Source: Lanius collurio | Lineage: Eukaryota > Chordata > Aves > Passeriformes > Laniidae | Direction of reading: 5' to 3' | Assembly: GCA_020086605.1 (NCBI GenBank) | Contig: JACBWW010000015.1 | Span: forward strand, 22,929,225 to 22,993,224 | Length of the DNA: 64,000 nucleotides | In this document: positions 25,831 to 37,700 of the stretch, in pieces | Layout of the letters: every line of letters begins with the position of its first letter | Numbering within the stretch: the stretch's first letter is position 1 | Program-made: the position numbers and the translations under genes | The notes under the pieces: generated by a model | What the model saw: only the letters and a program-made list of their open reading frames with translations | Databases searched by the model: none | What the model was told of the DNA's origin: nothing

Positions 25831-28800
25831 ATGCTACGCCAGAGCCTGGAATGCAACCAAGGAATCCCCAGTCTTGCCAACACTCTGCTGTCTGCAATCA
25901 CCTATGAATCCCATCTGAGAAAAAAACACAGTGAGCTTTCACAGATAGTCAACAATTGCACACTCTCATTTTCTGGTCGCCTGCCTGGAGACCCTGGGGT
26001 CTGATATGCAGAAGTGCTAAGCACTTGCAGCAGCAAGTGAAGGCAACAGAAGTCGCTGTTGTGAGAATAAATTCATTACTATTTGGGATGAACTAAGATA
26101 GTATGGCAGTGAATGCCATGGTGAAGCTCATGAGTAACTGTGACTTCCGAAAGATTTCAAATGGAGTGCAGTAAATAAGATACAGACACACACATGCAAC
26201 ATCACAATAAAAGCAAAGTATCAAATTTGCTGACAGAGGAGCATTGGTTTATCTAATGCACTGTGAGGTAGAAGATGTATAAAGCAAAAGAATAAAAATA
26301 ATAGAGACTATTAATGTAGGTACACACGGAGAAAAATTGTTTAGCATAGTGAATGCTTGACTTCTGAAGCTGTATTACATGATTGGTGTTATTCATGTGG
26401 ATGTTATATACATATTCCACTCCACTGAGTAAGTGGTATGACCTTAACATACAAGCCACACCCAAAGTCCAGTTCCTGGCTTGCTGACTTACTAGTGTGG
26501 GTCACACACATTAAAAGTCAATAGGAGGTTTGTTGACAACTTCCACCAACATGGCCTCAATTCCATTATTAGTTCTACATAAAGTAGCTTTCCTCAGATT
26601 TGCAAATATCATGAAAATGTTAGCATTCACTGGCCCATTACAACCTTATACACATTAAAAGAAATGAAGTAAACAATGATTATGGATGTGTAAAACAACG
26701 AAGTGGTAGTTCTTACAGCGTTGGAGGGGGTTTATTCTGCTTAATACTACCTGATTCCTCTTTCCACTGTAGTCAGTTTGGGTAACTATCAAGGCCAGCA
26801 TCATACCCACACTTCCTGATGTTACCCAATGCAATTTCTGGACTAAGGCTTAGGATGGTTTAAATCTTGAATTTCTTCACTGCTAAATTTATTTTCTTTT
26901 TGTGTTAGAGTCAGTTCACCATATTAGTTCTCAAATACCAGTACAACTACTCTTTCATTACAGTTTGCCAGTAAATAAAAACCTACTTGGCTTAAGAATT
27001 AAGCCAAAGATTAAAGTCAGCTTAAAGTCAGATGGGAAGGAACTAATTCTGCCTAAACCCAGAAGGCAAATGTTTAGTGCTCCCAAAAAGCAGGATGTTC
27101 TGAGTTGAGCAACCCAAACATTTATCACCTTAGGAGAAATCTCCATCTGACTGCTCAAATACAAAATAAGTTGGAATGTAAGTCATGTAAATCCAATTCC
27201 TTCACTTTCAAAAATCCAACCCTTTGATTTGGCATGGAGACAAAGACACATGAAATCATTCACTGCTGATTCAACTGAATTGTGAACGATTTAGAGCCTT
27301 ATCAGGATCAGCATTTTTTCAAGCATTTTTACAGTTAAGGCCTATTAGTTTTTCACATTATTGGATAATTTTTTATCTGTTTGACAGGACTGCTTACATC
27401 AAATATTCCTGTAAAAGCAGTAAGTCACATGCTGTTTGTGCAGCACTGAAATTTTTTACCTACACATTGAAGTCACCATAGAAAACAACTTGAACTCCTG
27501 TGATCATCTGAATAAATGCAATTTTCCTTAAAGCTTATGCAGCATACACTTAGGGGTAAAAACAGGCTGACTAGAGTGTCTTCCTGCTACTTCCAAGAAG
27601 CAAAATTTCCTTCTATTAGATAAAAGGTTTTAACACTTTAAAATGTGTTATTCCCTAACAAAGCAGTCATTACATCCACACTTAATGATTTGGGGTTTTT
27701 TCCTTAAAGTACCACAAAGATGAAGGCTCTCATAGAAATGTTCTATGCAGTAATTTTCACTCTGGATGTGTGAGAAAGTTCAAATAACATATGAAAGAAA
27801 CTTCATCTGAAAGCTTTTTAAAATTCCATTTTTCGGTGCTTCCTAGTTCTCCCCAAAAACATTCTTATTCACACTGCAGTAGCATCCAGTGACTCCTGAT
27901 CAGGACCAGGAACCAAATTAACATCAACATTACTTCACAAATTTTAAATTTATTTTAACAAAATATACACTAATCTTTGTCTCTATCACAGGTATCATCT
28001 AGCAATGCATGTCTTAAACGTCCACACAGCTAAGCAGAGAGATCAGGAATCTTGGAAGCCCCGAGCAATACCCCTGCACACCTTGTCAGCTCTGACACAC
28101 ATACATCATGAATGTTTCATTTTTGAGACTGAAGTCCCATTCTCTAAGATGTTTGGGATTTTCTCCTTGTTTAGATTAGTGATTAGAATGCACAGAGTGA
28201 AGTGAGGAAAAAGACCAACGTTCTAAAGATATTTAGCAGATTTAAACAGCAATATCAAGTTAACTTCATCTGACCTACAGCTTTAACCCATCTGTTGAGA
28301 GCTGGAAAGAACAGCTGAAACACAAAATACACTCTCTTATGTTATGGTTAGCTATGTGCCCAAAGACTTTCTTAACTCGCCACAAATTAAAAATCCAAGC
28401 AAGCAAGGAAGGAATGCTTGAAAAGTTCTAATGTTGCCCCTCAAATCATATAAGGAATATGACTGAAGAGAAAGCAAACAAACAAATAAATAAATGAATT
28501 TTCACTCCTGGTGGAGGAAGGAGGCCCTGATGGAAAAAACAAGATAAAACTTAAAACAAATTAGAATGCAAAAAACAACAAGATTTACCACAATGTGTTT
28601 GCTTTCCGTTTTAATCTGCTGCATTAAAAGGGATCAGGATTTGGAATTTCACACTTATTTATCACCTGGTTAAACAACACTCAGTAACAGAGCACCAGGG
28701 AGCTGCTGCACCACTGAGCAGAACATAGCCTAATTCCACCCTGATCAAGCAGCAGTATTTGCATCTCCATATCATTAGGTTGCCCTTAGAGAGAGATCCC

Positions 28801-29844
28801 AGTACTGTGGCTATTCTAATTAAGAGTGTTATCAGTGAGTGAAGTGTGGTGCACAGTAATTCAAACATTTCTGTGGCAGAACTACAGAGCATTTCAACAG
28901 GTATGCAAAAAAAAAATAAATTTTTCAACATGAAAGCTTACTACAGCTCTGGTGTACAGCTACTGAAGAAGAAACATTCCAGATTTGCCATCTTCAGATC
29001 TGCCTTCAGAAAGCCAGGACTGAAGTCAGCTGACAGACCTTAAGGCTTAATTGAAAAGAAAGCCTGTCAGTAGCTTTCAGTCTCATTTTGCTCCTGGGTA
29101 ACAGACTCAGTTTTAATTTGTTGTGCAAGATGAGCATGAAAAGGTAAGAGTCGGTCACCTAGTGAGTCACCACGCAAAATAAATGACTAATGGGTCTATC
29201 TGCATTTGACAGATTGAGGTTCAAATCCTGCTGCTCCTTCAGGAAAGGCAGATCTACTGCTCGGAGGAACAGAGATTCATGGCACATGTTATGCAGGCAG
29301 GGTTTAAAAGAAATTTTAAAAGCCAGCCGCTTTCTACATGCTGCCTTTAGAAAGTTCCTGTTAACTTTGTTTATCAAGAAGAAAACATGATTATTTTGTG
29401 TGCAATCACTTGCCTCCACACAAACTCTTGCATTGGCAAATACGACCTTCTTCATTCTGATGATGTGGCTCTTATCTGACCCCTCCATTGTACAGTGGAG
29501 ATTAAATTTCCTCATTATGCTTCCCTGCTTGCCTACACTATTCTGTTCTCCTATTTGCTTTTTCCTCCACACTAAAACAGTCTATTCAGTCTCTGTACTA
29601 TCTTCTCACTTTTGCATTTCTCTCAGATTGTGACTTCATCAAAACACAGAGGTTTACTAGACTTCTTTAAATGCCTTCTAAGAAAATTTTGCTTATCATA
29701 TTCATGGATAGCTCTTTGCTAAAACCAGAGTAGTCTCCTGAGGTTGTCTACTTAATCTCCTTGCAGCTTCTTTCCAGCACTGAAGTATTATGCCCAAGTT
29801 ACATGCAAAAGAGAAAAAAAAAATAAAAGAGATAAAAGCAATCT

Positions 29845-29849
29845 ACACA

Positions 29850-29891
<42 letters not shown>
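29845..29891 (+). repeat. (AC)9 followed by A29
   Basis: Nine AC units (29845-29862) run straight into 29 A residues (29863-29891). A compound microsatellite, likely length-polymorphic. Confidence 0.95.
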
Positions 29892-29894
<3 letters not shown>

Positions 29895-30166
29895 GCCCCG
29901 AAACACAAACAATACCTCTCAAAACCAAATAATCTATAAGGCCTGTAGCAGTCCAGAGAAGCAGCAGTCACACCAGTTTCCAACCCTGGTGTTCAGGCCA
30001 TTCTATATATTCTGTGGAATGGAAATACTTTGTATGCATATGTATCAGTCAGTCGTAAAATACCCCACAATTGTTTTCTATTCATCTACATTAAATAAAC
30101 ACCTCAGTGATTTTAAAAGGTTGCTCATTTTTAATAGAAGCAACTGGAATATACAGGCTAATTACA

Positions 30167-30240
30167 GTCACAGAATGGTGAGGTTGGGAGATAATCCAAT
30201 GCTCAAGCAGGACTACTTAGAACTGGCTGCTCAAAACATT
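30167..30240 (-). mobile_element. CR1 LINE 3'-end fragment, antisense
   Basis: GTCACAGAATGGTGAGGTTG, then ATAATCCAATGCTCAAGCAG and a CTGGCTGCTC block, are the reverse complement of the CR1 tail (compare AGAATGGTTTGGGTTGG and TCATCTAGTCCAACCC in the family). A short, 5'-truncated old insertion. Confidence 0.65.
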
Positions 30241-33200
30241 GACCCCAAATTAAGGTGCTCCTTATCAGGCAGGCCATCTCTCCTAGGAGAAATGCTTTTT
30301 AAGGTAGATCCTCTCTCTTGCAGGTATCCCACAAAACATGTCCCGATGGGCCTAGACCCCAGAGAGTAACCATTAGTATTTCCCTTTAGAGTGGGAGGAC
30401 AAAGACAAGAAAACAACCCAAGCACAGGTCTAGTCATCCTGTTCAGATGGCCAGTTTGCTCAGACACCTACTAGAAAGTTTTAGTTGGATAAAATAAAAC
30501 AGCAAGAAGGTTAGAAAACCTTCTCTCTCCCTCATACAATTCTTTCAATTAGGGACCTATATGTAATTCTTGTTCCTTCAGTGATCAAGCCAGAACCCTC
30601 GGGTGTCAGTGTCTAACTTTTATCAGCTCCAACTGAAAGTACCTTGGTACAGATAGCTTTGAAGTTGGTAATATTTTCTTTTAGATGTCAACCTCACTGC
30701 AGCAGTTGAGGACACTGCTATGACAGGATCACAGAGTTAAACATTTGAAACCAAACGGAGCCTTTTGTTTTTTCCGAAAAGAAGCAGAGCAGTGCTGAAT
30801 AACATTTCCAAGAGAAAGCATCACCCAACTGCAACTGCAGGAGCAGCTTGCAGGGAGGAAGACAACCAGAATGCAGGGAAGAAAATTACAGCTAATAGCT
30901 AAAGGAAGAAACAGATTAATGACTTACATTTTTGTTTCACTGCCCACAAAGGCAGCCCGAGATACTAATTTATTCTGAAACATAAAGTGTTTTTGTTTAA
31001 TTAGATACTTAGATTTAGATACTGATTACACAAATCTTTATGATTTGCTTTTATTTAATTTGCTGGATATTTCAGAGATGTGCCAAAATGCTTCTTTATT
31101 CCTCCAAGTGGAGACAAAGCAGTGAATTCATAACAGGGAGAGCTTCTTTATTGTTTTATTTTCAACCCTAGTGCTTTAATTAAACAATATCAAAAATTTC
31201 AAAATATTAAAATTTTATTCTTTTCATAGTTATTCAAGTGTTACTTGAATAACATCTTTATGTCAATACTTTGTTATCCCATTGTACTACTTTCAGTGCA
31301 AGTGTGTAACAACGACTTTTACTCCAAGAAGCTTATGAAGGATAAAGCTATAGATAACAGCTGGATGTAACTACCGTACAAAAACAAGCTGGTATCTCAA
31401 AGTTACCACAATACTCGTATCTCGGTTCCACAATACATCAAGGTCTGAATTTTTAATTAAAAAAAAAAAAAGGAAAAATTTATAAGTAATTTCTTGCATA
31501 TCACAAATCCAAACAGTGCAGAAATTTATTGGTGGCAAGGAACAGTTCATTCTACAGCACCAGAACACACATAATAAAGATCAGGAGGAATATACCTAAA
31601 CTAACGTGAATTCCCACCTGAGAAATCTGTTGACCTGAGCAGGCACCACAGTCCAGACTTTTAAAATAGGTATGAGCACAGCTTTGCTCATCTTTAAACT
31701 TCTTTCAAGTCTAGTAATGTTCTCATCCTACCTTGTAGAGTGGAGTTAGGTTATTAGTTGATAACAAAGAGAAGTCAATATGGTACCAAATGCCACTAGG
31801 AAAGAGGGTTCAGCTAGAGGAGTCAACTTTATAGACTCCCAGGTCTCCATCTGACAAGGTCTGAAAAGCTCATCAGCCTCAGGGAACTGTTCAAGGCAAG
31901 GGAGATTTGACCTTGACAAGTACCAGAAATTCTGGCACTGCAGAAGACAGATGCCTGTGGAAATGTCACTGGCATCAAATTAGGAAAAGGTGTTTTAGCT
32001 TACTGGGCATAAGCAATTGTGGTCCAAGATCCTACTGTACTGGATGTTTGATTTGCATCAAACTTGACTTGTAGTCAACTTTGGTCAAATAGGACAAAAT
32101 ATCCAAATGAATGAATCAGTACTACTTATGGACAGACCCTGCAGGGACTGTCAAACTAAAAAAGCATGAAAAAAATATGCTACTCAACTATCTGTAGTTC
32201 CCATGCTTGTCCCTTCAATCTTTCTACACAAACAAAGTCATCATGAATGGAAGGTTAAATTAACCCTCCATTCCCCTTGCCGGTGTTTCATTTGAACTCA
32301 AGCAGCTGTACTGAAAGGAAGGTTATTGACACAGATTGCAGTATTAGCATCCTTATTTTCTTTTTCAGAAAGAGATGCATTAAGGTAACAGACTCACTGA
32401 AGTTTAAAGAATTGTTTAAAATCAGATACTCCATCCAGCCCAGGTTTATCAAATTAAAACAACCAAAAAAACTAAACAAACAAACAAAACCACCAACACT
32501 CTTAACAGTATTTACTTCCCAGACTTTTACTGGCAAACGGTTCAGAAACCAAAATAAGCAAACCAGATCTAAAAAAAAAGAAGGAAATCACATCTGGATA
32601 GTCACAAAACCTCTATTTCCTAAATACCTTCTTCCCCACTATTTCATTCAATTGTCACACTCTCTTGTAAAGCACTGCACTCTTCTTGACCTGCCTGCAG
32701 GAGAACATTGGTTTGAAGGTACAGTTTCCATTATTTGACTGTGAAGGACGTGCCCCTTCCAGTCACAGCCCCCCCGAGCTCCTGTCAAAATAATCTTTCT
32801 TTATTATTTGATGCTGACATCCTGGAAAACATTACTTGAGAAAAAAAGGCAAACACAAACACAGATATATACACATGCTGGGGAGATGGGTTTGGGAGGG
32901 TGGGCATAACTGAGGAGATCAAAAGAGCACAATAACCTTCCACAGCAATGAAGTCAGGGGCACAGCATTGCTATAGAACTGTTTCAGTTTCGTGTGAGGA
33001 CCACCATTCATCTTTGGTTTTAAATTACTTTGAGAGTTTCAATGGATAAGTTGTTGGAAAAACAACATCTTTTCAAAGAGTCCAGTCCCCCACAAACATC
33101 TCTGTTCACACCAATGCCTGTTCAGAGCACACTGCAGCCCTGCCTTTCTTTCAGCTTTGACAATCCAGACAACAGAGGGAAGAAGCAATGTCTGCATCAG

Positions 33201-34339
33201 TGATGCTTAATTGATATTTACAACCACTGATTATAGAGGATCACACGGTGTTTTGGAGGTAAACACATACTTCCATTTTCTCTGTAAGATCAGAAGACAG
33301 TATTTTGATATCGTTTTTCCTACTTACTCATTCTTTGCTACCAATAATTCAGGTGATACTAGCAACTAACCTCAGTTCGGGTTTTGGGGTTTTTTTTGTG
33401 CAGGGACAAGCAGGGACAGGCTTCTCCTCTCCCTTCTTAGAGTAATGTTTCTGCTGACTGCCTACAAAGCTGACTAATCCAGTCCCACAGTATCTCAGTA
33501 TCTGTCCGGATGCAACTGCCTACATTCAGCTGTCGTCTCGTCCTGTACTCAGACTCTAGATGCTTTAGAATTTCAAGTTATCTTTATCAGTTTAGTAGCA
33601 ACAATGAGTCCCTGGCAAAGACTAGAGGTGTCCAAGTGCTGCAGTACTGCTAATTCCAGTACCTACAATTTTGTAATAATGTTATATGGAGTTAGTCCAG
33701 ATTCGTAACACTGCAAGAGTAAGTTATCACATATACTCTGTATAAATACAAGAGTTAAAACCTGTTGTCTGGTTTACTCTCAATGTATTATAAAATGGCT
33801 CTGTGACTCAGAAAAACATTTCATTCATACACTAGCTTCTAGCCAGATTTACCTCAAAAAAGCAATAAGAAACGAACTTTTCAAAATAAGGTGTAAAAAT
33901 TCTCCCATTTCCAGTAAACAATATAATCAACTCACAGAGACTTTGACAAAGATGACTGGTGACTAAAAAGAAAAAAGTATTTCTATTTTATAGAACGTGA
34001 AAACGTTATTCTTATTTGCAATATGCAACAAAGAATGGTAAAGCTACTGGTAACAGCAATAGCTAAACAGAATTTAGAATCTAATATGAAAATGTATGTC
34101 ATCCAGTTCTCTTCCATTATATCTCTTCTCTACATTATACCTGAAGGAAAGTTCAATGACTAATTTCAGTCAGAGCCAAATGAAACCCTTGAAACATCCT
34201 GAGAACACACAAGGGGAATGTATCTGTCTGGGTTACAAACCAGAACAAGCCCAACTTCATATTTGACAGCACCATAAATGCTACAGTAAATCCATTGCTT
34301 ACACAAAATCCAAGACAAGGAAGAGCTCTCTCATTCCCT
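30241..34339. other. Intronic sequence, no gene recognised
   Basis: Includes AAAC-type simple sequence at 32458-32495 and a T-rich run at 33390. A 153-codon plus-strand frame (32277-32738) contains no ATG and is not a gene. Nothing else is seen. Confidence 0.55.
31229..31253. repeat. 11-bp inverted repeat with 3-nt loop
   Basis: GTTATTCAAGT, loop GTT, then ACTTGAATAAC: a perfect small hairpin in AT-rich intronic sequence. Confidence 0.9.
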
Positions 34340-34760
34340 AGAGTACTTCCTTATGACCTCTCACGTGAACACAGGCTGAGAGAGTTGGGGCTGTTCGCAC
34401 TGGAGAAAGAGTAGGCTCTGGGGGGACAATACAGCACCTTTTGGTACTTTCCAGGGGGCTTACAGGAAGGCTGGAGAGCAACTTTTTGAAAAGGCATGCA
34501 GTGAGAGGACAAGGGAGGATGACTTTAAGCTGAGAGATGCACATTAAGATTGGGTGTAAGGAAGAAATTATTCACTGTGAGGGTGGAGCAGGTTACAGAG
34601 AAGCTGTGGATGCCTCATCCCAGGAAGTATTAAAGGCTGGGTTGGATGAGGCTCTCAGGCAACCTGGTCTAGTGAAAGGTGTCCTGGTCTACAGCAGGGT
34701 GGGTGGGAATTAGATGATGTTTAAGGGCTCTTCCAACACAACTCATTCTATGATTCTAAG
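34340..34760 (+). mobile_element. CR1 LINE 3' end, best-preserved copy in the window
   Basis: A continuous match to the CR1 3' region: ACAGGCTGAGAGAGTTGGGG, CTGTTCGCACTGGAGAAAG, GAAGAAATTATTCACTGTGA, GTGGATGCCTCATCCCAGGA, GGTTGGATGAGGCTCTCAGG, AACCTGGTCTAGTG, GGGCTCTTCCAACACAACTC, and the diagnostic terminal ATTCTATGATTCTAAG ending at 34760. It is truncated at the 5' side, as is usual for CR1, and has no intact ORF. Plus orientation, opposite to GRID2. Confidence 0.95.
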
Positions 34761-37700
34761 ACTTGAGTCAGAAAGAAACCAAACAGGAGCGCTCTGAATG
34801 TCTGAGAGCAGATCTAAACATCTGTCTGTCCGTAAGTCTGACTTTTGCAGCTGGAAGCCTGTCCTGCACAGCCTTGTTCCTCCTCTCATGAACCAGGTTT
34901 CAAACTGAGCTGACATTTAACAAGCCCAATATTTACGTTGCCAAACTAAGTCTGGGTCCCTTGAAAGTCTACTCAGCTGTCTTTTAATTTCCACTGTCTG
35001 CATGCAAATATCATTATTTCAGAATAAAGTCTTCATCTAAGTGTGACTACAGTGGTAGGGGTAAGCTATAGAAAACAAATGTAAGCCTACTCCATATCCA
35101 TCAAAAGCAATATCTGTCACAAGCAGAATAAAACATGAGAAGATGCTACTAAGTGTAGCTAAAAATTCTCAACTGCCCTAAGTTTCAGTGACTGCAGCTT
35201 ACACAAATTAGTTCAAAGTATTTCCTGGGATATCCTTTAATAGTTAGCTGCTGCCACAGGAGAAGACTAAAAAGATCAGCCAAACCAAAGAACACACTCA
35301 GATAGGCACAAGGTACTATGTTCACGCTCTCTGAATTCAGGAGGCAAGGAGCCTTCCGGAGATGATGTTATGAAGTGTGAGGGTACAGAAGTGCTAATTC
35401 TTGCTCTCAGTAATTTGCTGAGTATTTCATAGGGCATACAGTCTCTCATAAGCAAAACACTTAAAACTATTTAAGAATACTAAAAAAATATATATTCTTA
35501 GAGGCAAAAAAATAACAGCTAGGAACGCACTAGCGTATTAAAGACAGTTACACTATCAGAAGTCCCTGGAAACATCAATAGTAATCACCTCGGCTTTCAA
35601 GGAAGAGGTAGGATGTTATAGGACAGAACATGTCTATTGATTAAGGTTATTACTGAAAAAAAGCTTGGTAACTAAAGAACACTTATTTTTCTCCTCAAAT
35701 CCCTAAAACTACCAATGTATAGGGGTGTTTGTTTAACCCAGACCACCATTCTTTCTTATTACAGAGTCCATAAAATGTCTCTTTTAAATCTATTATTTAT
35801 ATTCTTAATTCTTCTTACCGTCTTTTTTTAATGTATGATTTTTATTCTTACATTTTTTATAAGAAAGAATGGCAGCAAATAGCACATTACACGCTCTCCT
35901 AAATTAGCATGCACTGCTAATATAAACTTTTGTAAATATGAGGTTTAAATCAGTGTTGACTCATTAGTTTTTTAGTGAGTAAGGACTCAAAACCCCCTCA
36001 AAAAACAAAAACAAAACAAAAAACCAAGTCAAACCAAAAAATCAACCTACCCCGTTCAGATTCATAATAAAAAGAACACCTGAAACATATCCTTGGGTAA
36101 TAAATCAGCACCACTTACCCCAGAAATGAAACCACAGTGCAGGCAGGATGCTGAGGCCTTCTAAAATAGCCCCATGGATCACATTTTCTGTTCAGGTTGA
36201 GTTATGCATGACAGACTCTGAAGTTGTGCAAACAGCCACAGAAAGCCTCACTGATAGCTGCTGGTGGCTTGAGGTGCCAGATTTAGTGCTAGTGTGTGTG
36301 TGCCATTCACAGTTAAAAAAGAAGGGAAATAAGGCTCAGAAAAAATATAAAAGTTATAAAGCTTTGGAGGCATTAGACAACACAGTTCTCAAGGTAGCAG
36401 CCTCTCTAGTTTCAGTTCAGACCGATAAACTCTAGTAGGTCTCCTCCTTTAAGCTCACAAAAGGGTGTTTAGATTGCACCCTATCCCCAGGTTCCTGCCC
36501 ACAATCACTATATTTTGAATCAATGTATTTTGAATGTATTCTTCCAAAGGGTTGGAAAAGTTTCTTCCCTCATGAGATCATCTATTAAACAGATTTTAGT
36601 GGTTTAGCAGCAAATACTTATTCTGTTAATGCAATAAACTGTAACCTCCTCAGGTGTAGGATTATAAATTACCTGGTCCCTGATCTCATTAAAAAATTCC
36701 TCTGTAAAAGTGTTAATGAAACAAAAGAGAGATACCAGTTCTCTGATACATGTTACAAAAGCCAGGAAGTTAGATTTTGTCTAAAAGGGGGTCAAATCCA
36801 AACAGGGCAAACTTATTTCATCTGTGCAGTGTTCACTTAACTCAGTGATTATAGAAGAGGAAGTAGAAAGAAGTTTGTTTTTGTTGTAGAATGAAATAGC
36901 AAGCACAAAACAAAGGGGGAGTAGAATCAAAGGTTTCTGTTAATTTGTGCATCTTTGAAACTCAAACATAAAGGTCAAAGGTGCAGCATTCGAAAGAAGG
37001 GAATTCTGCCATATGGATGACAGCCATATAAACATATTAGATGAAATATAACAAAACAGTACACCTATAAGTTTTATAAGAGAAATTTCTCGTTAAGACA
37101 AAACTAGAGAACATGCCTAGTTCTTATAAACACTTTTACTAAGGACATTTTATTGTCCACTGACATGCAAGTCACTTCTAATTAAAGCAAAATTTAGAGC
37201 TCTAAAATAAAGCTGGATGATATGTTTTTAAGCAGATGCTACAGGAGTACTCATCAGAAAGTATAAGACTGAGTCTCATAATGTGTAACTGACATAACTT
37301 CTGCACAAGTCCACAATAATTTCTGCACAATGGCTCCCAATTCCAAATTCTGAATATATAGTATCGTATTCCTATTCAACAGAAACAATAAAACTACACA
37401 TTTACACAAGGGCTTCTCAATATTCCTAAAACTATTGGTTTTATCTGGTTGGAAATATCTGCAACAGTGTGCTTGTCCCCAGAGTCCCTCACTAACTCAG
37501 AGGACAAAACACGACCCATCATTACCCTGTGTTTCACTAACTGCCCTATAGCCAAGTCCTGGGGCACTGCTGCTAGGCTTTGGAGACCAGCTAAGGGGGA
37601 TTTATCACAGGCTACTTAATATTACAAGAAAACCCTACCAAAGGAGGAGATGCCAGTGAACGGACTGTCACATAGCAACAGAGTCGAATATATGAATCAA

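Larger units (their letters stand above)
24236..30166. other. Intronic sequence, no gene recognised
   Basis: Contains the purine-rich block and the AC/A microsatellite described separately. A minus-strand frame of about 118 codons from its first ATG (29159-29515) shows no recognised homology, signal or domain and is taken as chance. Otherwise featureless. Confidence 0.55.

Noticed and set aside
25016..25901. Several overlapping minus-strand frames of 80-118 codons rich in Ser, Leu, Phe and Pro
   Set aside because: They are the translation of a pyrimidine-rich strand, where stop codons are rare, and are not proteins.
29159..29572. 137-codon minus-strand frame
   Set aside because: It starts at GTG with the first ATG at codon 20, has no recognised domain or homology, and lies in ordinary intron.
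32277..32738. 153-codon plus-strand frame
   Set aside because: It starts at TTG and contains no methionine at all; it includes translated AAAC simple repeats. Chance frame.
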